A DNA stretch of 64,000 nt from Diphasiastrum complanatum (lineage: Eukaryota; Streptophyta; Lycopodiopsida; Lycopodiales; Lycopodiaceae): the NCBI GenBank assembly GCA_029204225.1, contig CM055094.1:6640548-6704547 (forward strand), given 5' to 3'. The notes below the pieces were generated by a model, which made no database searches, was not told where the DNA came from, and saw only the letters and a program-made list of their open reading frames with translations. Below are positions 61,079 to 64,000 of this stretch, one piece after another. The position numbers and the translations under genes were made by a program. Numbering within the stretch: position 1 is the first letter of the stretch; every line of letters starts with the position of its first letter.

Positions 61079-61128
61079 CCATCATACTTGGATGTACTTC
61101 TCTCGGCTTATATGCCTTTTGGAATGAA

Positions 61129-61172
<44 letters not shown>
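61079..61172 (+). mobile_element. LINE 3' terminus with (CT)n tail (copy D)
   Basis: CATCATACTTGGATGTACTT matches copy C. The hairpin region (GGCTTATATGCCTTTTGGAA) is decayed on its 3' arm, then (CT)n runs from about 61131 to 61172. The next LINE starts at once. Confidence 0.7.
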
Positions 61173-61174
<2 letters not shown>

Positions 61175-64000
61175 GATGGTGATGGTTGCTGCCCTGGCCT
61201 AGCTCGCCCTACCCTGGTCGCACTCACCTCCCCTTTGACCTCCATCGCACTCAGCCGGTCTCCATGGCCAGAAAAAAGGGGAGCCCTTGCTCCCCTCCCT
61301 CTCCTTCGCTACCCCCTCCCTCTCCTTTGCAGCCTGTCGCTGTCCCTTCACACACCCCCTCGCTGCCTACTCCCTCTCCCACCAGCTCTCCCACCCCCTC
61401 GCTGGCCCTTCCCACCCCCTCGCTGCCTGCTCAGCCTACTCCCGCCCCTCCCACCCCCTCGCTGGCCCTTCCCACCCCCTCGCTGTCTGCTCAGCCTACC
61501 CCCTCCCCTCCCACCACCTCGCTGGCCCTTCCCAACCCCTCGCTGCCTGCTCACAGCCCTCCCCCCTCTCCTTGGCCCTCTCCTTTCTCCATGGTTCTCC
61601 TGCCCCCTCCCATTATCCTCTCTCATTCCCTAAAGAAGCCTACTCTCCTACGAAAGCATTTGAACAGTACCTTCTCTCTTGCATGGAACAGATTACACTG
61701 GAATCTAGCTACCTAAGGATGGAAATGGGTCAATTGAAAACCACAATACAAGCTATGGCAATCGAGAAGCAAACTATGATGGCCCGGATCATATCTTTGG
61801 AAGAGACCTTGAGAACCAGCCAACACCACAAAGATCCAAGAATTGGAGGAACGGATTGAGCAACATAAGGCGGAAACCAAAACATGGGCCTCTCTATTCA
61901 AAGAAGACGGTAAAGAAGGTACACACACTTTCAATAGCGTCATCTCAGCCACCATATCCGAAGAAGAAATGCGGAAGTATAAATCTCTGAATGTGCGGGT
62001 GCGAGGAATTGAAGATACTAAGGCTCCAATTACCGAAGCATCCAGTTTCCTCACAAATACACTTTCCCACCATCACAACGGAATGGAAAAAGCGTGGAGA
62101 ACTAAAAGAGATCCAACTACACTCATCATACGGTTCACGGGGATAGAGGAGCGGCAAGCTGTCCTTAGGCTACGAGCTAGGCTGAGAGGTACCCTTGTCT
62201 TCATGGACGATGATCTCACACCTATGCAAGTTGCCGAAAGGAGGAAGGTTTTCACCGAAGCCAAAGCACTGGGAAAAAGGGTGATCTATCGGGATGGTAA
62301 GGCCCGATACATTGACCCCCAAAACTCTGAGGCATAGGGATTTGGGCCCCTCGGACTTAGGAGCGGTTCGGGGGCCCTCACAAAAGCATTGCGGTTAAGT
62401 TCATGGAACTGCAATGGTATCCATTCTTCAGCTACAGCAGGAGACTTTAGAGATTTTTGAGCTACAGGGGATATCCTTATACTTACTGAGACACATGAGA
62501 GTCCTGAGAGAGGACTTCCTTGCATTGAGGGATTTTGCTGGCTTTCTACTTGCAGAGGGAAGACGAGGGCACTGACTAGTCACGGTTCAGGTGGTGTTGC
62601 TTGCTTATTTCGAGACTCTCTCCAGCCATGGGTCGAGCTACTATACACTGACGAGCAAGCTCGCTACATCTGGATCAGGTTGGACCACAGGTTGATGGAG
62701 TTAGATCGCACCACTCTTTCTAATTAGCTAAACCCACCTACTGCTACACTTCACATCACACACCACTATACAGAGAAGCCCTCTCCGATCTCCTTACCTA
62801 TTTCCCACATGAGCATACTTTAGAGGAGCAGTCCCTCTTTTCTGTCCAGACCATCCATACTGCAGCTTCCATTGCCTTTCCATCCCCACGGCCCAAAGAC
62901 CAGCAACGTCATAGACCCTATAACCCCTGGTATGATCAGGAATGCATCCAGCTACATCAGAACCTCATATATGCTCGCTCCCATCTTCCTCATATGACCA
63001 AGACCATATCTCGTGTCTACCGCAGAATCACAAAAAAAAGAAAATCGCATATGAGATTACTGATTGGACATATATCTCCCGGCTCCAGATTCGTTTGCTC
63101 TCCCGGATGATACGGGCTAAGCCCTCAGTACCACACCAGATTATCTTGGCGGAGTTCACGGTCCCCCCCATTCAGATTGAGGCCTTATTCCATATTGTGA
63201 CATTCATACAGAGGTTAGATGGTCTACACATTATGTAGTTGTAACTTTATCTTCATCCCGGCGCCTACACTCAAAGGGACACCTTTTCTCATGGTACTCC
63301 CAGGCTTGCCGTCTCCTCTCCACATTGGGTATCCAGATCAGTGATCTACCTGCGGGCACCCACCAGTACATCAGAGGCCTCCTTTACAGATCATATCTTC
63401 ATATCACTTAGCAGGGTCCATTGGGGACCAAGAGTGAGTTTTATCGTACAGACTTTCTATCTCTTGATCTAGCTGGCTGCCCCATAGTATCTGGTTACTT
63501 GCTGAGGAGTATATCACATAGTCTGCGGATAGCGATGGGTCAGTTTCGAGTTTCTTCACATCAGCTTGCTATTGAGACTAGCAGATACAGTGGCACCCCA
63601 CGAGAGGACCGGCTTTGTAGCATGTGTGTTATGCATGAGACTGAGGACGAGTCACATTTCCTCTTCAGATGTCCAGCCTACTATGAGATACGGGGGTGGT
63701 ACTACTGCTTGTTCAGAGGGCACCCAGTTACACTTTCTATCTTGATATCTTATGAGGACTCTAGATGTGTCGCACTGATGATCCGAGAGATGTCAAACCC
63801 GAGGAGGAGACTAGATGGTACACATTCCCTGACACAGCTGAGCATTGATGAGTGCATATCCCGTCGGAGACAGAGATCCGAGGTACCCAAAGGCAGCGAC
63901 TCAGATGGAGAGGGCGAGATTCCCGACTCCTTCGTACACCAGCATCAGAGACCATGTCGACGGCCAGAGAGACAGTCAGTTATTAGATCACAGCCCAGAG
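61173..64000 (+). pseudogene. LINE (L1-type) with ORF1, endonuclease start and C-terminus; RT deleted
   Basis: ORF1: a Pro-rich N-terminus, a coiled coil (LRMEMGQLKTTIQAMAIEKQ), one frameshift near 61845, then KSLNVRVRGIEDTKAPITEA and ERRKVFTEAKALGKRVIYRD to a stop at 62335-62337. ORF2 begins about 62395 with the endonuclease motifs SSWNCNGIHSS, ILTETHESPERG and SHGSGGVACLFRDSL. After a break come YNPWYDQECIQLHQNLIYAR, then, with the entire RT absent, SRLQIRLLSRMIRAKPSVPH, FRVSSHQLAIETSRYSGTPR and CSMCVMHETEDESHFLFRCP (Cys/His knuckle). A Ser/Asp/Arg tail continues to the window edge. It is the same family as 49.7-50.8 kb. Confidence 0.88.
61390..61560 (+). repeat. 60-bp minisatellite in the LINE ORF1 N-terminus
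   Basis: Three units built on CCCACCCCCTCGCTG(G/C)CC with CTGCTCAGCCTAC, encoding a Pro/Ser/Thr/Leu repeat (PTPSLALPTPSLPAQ). Confidence 0.9.

Noticed and set aside
61348-61626. Gly/Arg-rich minus-strand protein
   Set aside because: It is the antisense of the Pro-rich LINE minisatellite.

Overview
The window is nuclear DNA of a land plant with a large, repeat-rich genome. It holds an intronless histone H4 gene, an intron-containing NAD-dependent formate dehydrogenase, a SUMO-protease-like (Ulp1/C48) gene and the first part of the plant autophagy gene ATG11. These are islands in AT-rich DNA packed with retroelement debris, hAT transposon pieces and at least eleven long (CT)n/(GA)n tracts. The species cannot be read from the sequence. 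An H4 gene with an animal/algal-type 3' stem-loop, together with an ATG11 intron longer than 14 kb, would suit a fern, lycophyte or gymnosperm better than a compact angiosperm genome, but that is inference.

Layout, left half. 1-1.1 kb: an unassigned open frame. 1.1-1.8 kb: histone H4 (+) followed by a perfect 16-nt hairpin. 1.8-8.4 kb: AT-rich spacer with a Ty1/copia scrap, microsatellites and a LINE 3' end. 8.9-11.9 kb: formate dehydrogenase on the minus strand, seven coding exons whose phases all agree and give 350 aa. Its third intron is filled with a minisatellite built from copies of its own exon 3/intron boundary. 12-20 kb: copia remnants, one with a 3' LTR, a tandem duplication carrying (CT)n, and dispersed repeats. 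20-21 kb: 3' part of an hAT gene (-). 21.5-22.7 kb: an ORF1-only LINE bounded by (CT)n tracts. 22.9-27.9 kb: a copia RT/RNase H relic split by a 4.1-kb LTR retrotransposon with a 5-bp target duplication and unusual AG...CT LTR ends.

Layout, right half. 28.0-31.3 kb: Ulp1-type cysteine protease gene (+). 31.3-45.9 kb: mostly unannotatable AT-rich DNA with an LTR/PBS relic, a copia integrase scrap and two unrecognised open frames. 46.0-49.1 kb: the first two coding exons of ATG11 (+). The rest of ATG11 is not in the window, so all that follows (LINE fragment, Ty3/gypsy gag-pol with one LTR, two hAT copies and a second LINE) lies either in a giant intron or beyond a break in the gene.

The four host genes (chromatin, C1/NAD metabolism, SUMO deconjugation, selective autophagy) do not form a pathway. 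The strongest leads are the H4 3' stem-loop in a plant gene, the amplification of a 5' splice-site segment into an intronic minisatellite in formate dehydrogenase, a LINE family whose 3' end is a two-part hairpin with compensatory changes followed by (CT)n, the AG...CT LTRs, and a gypsy-LINE fusion with a sharp junction.
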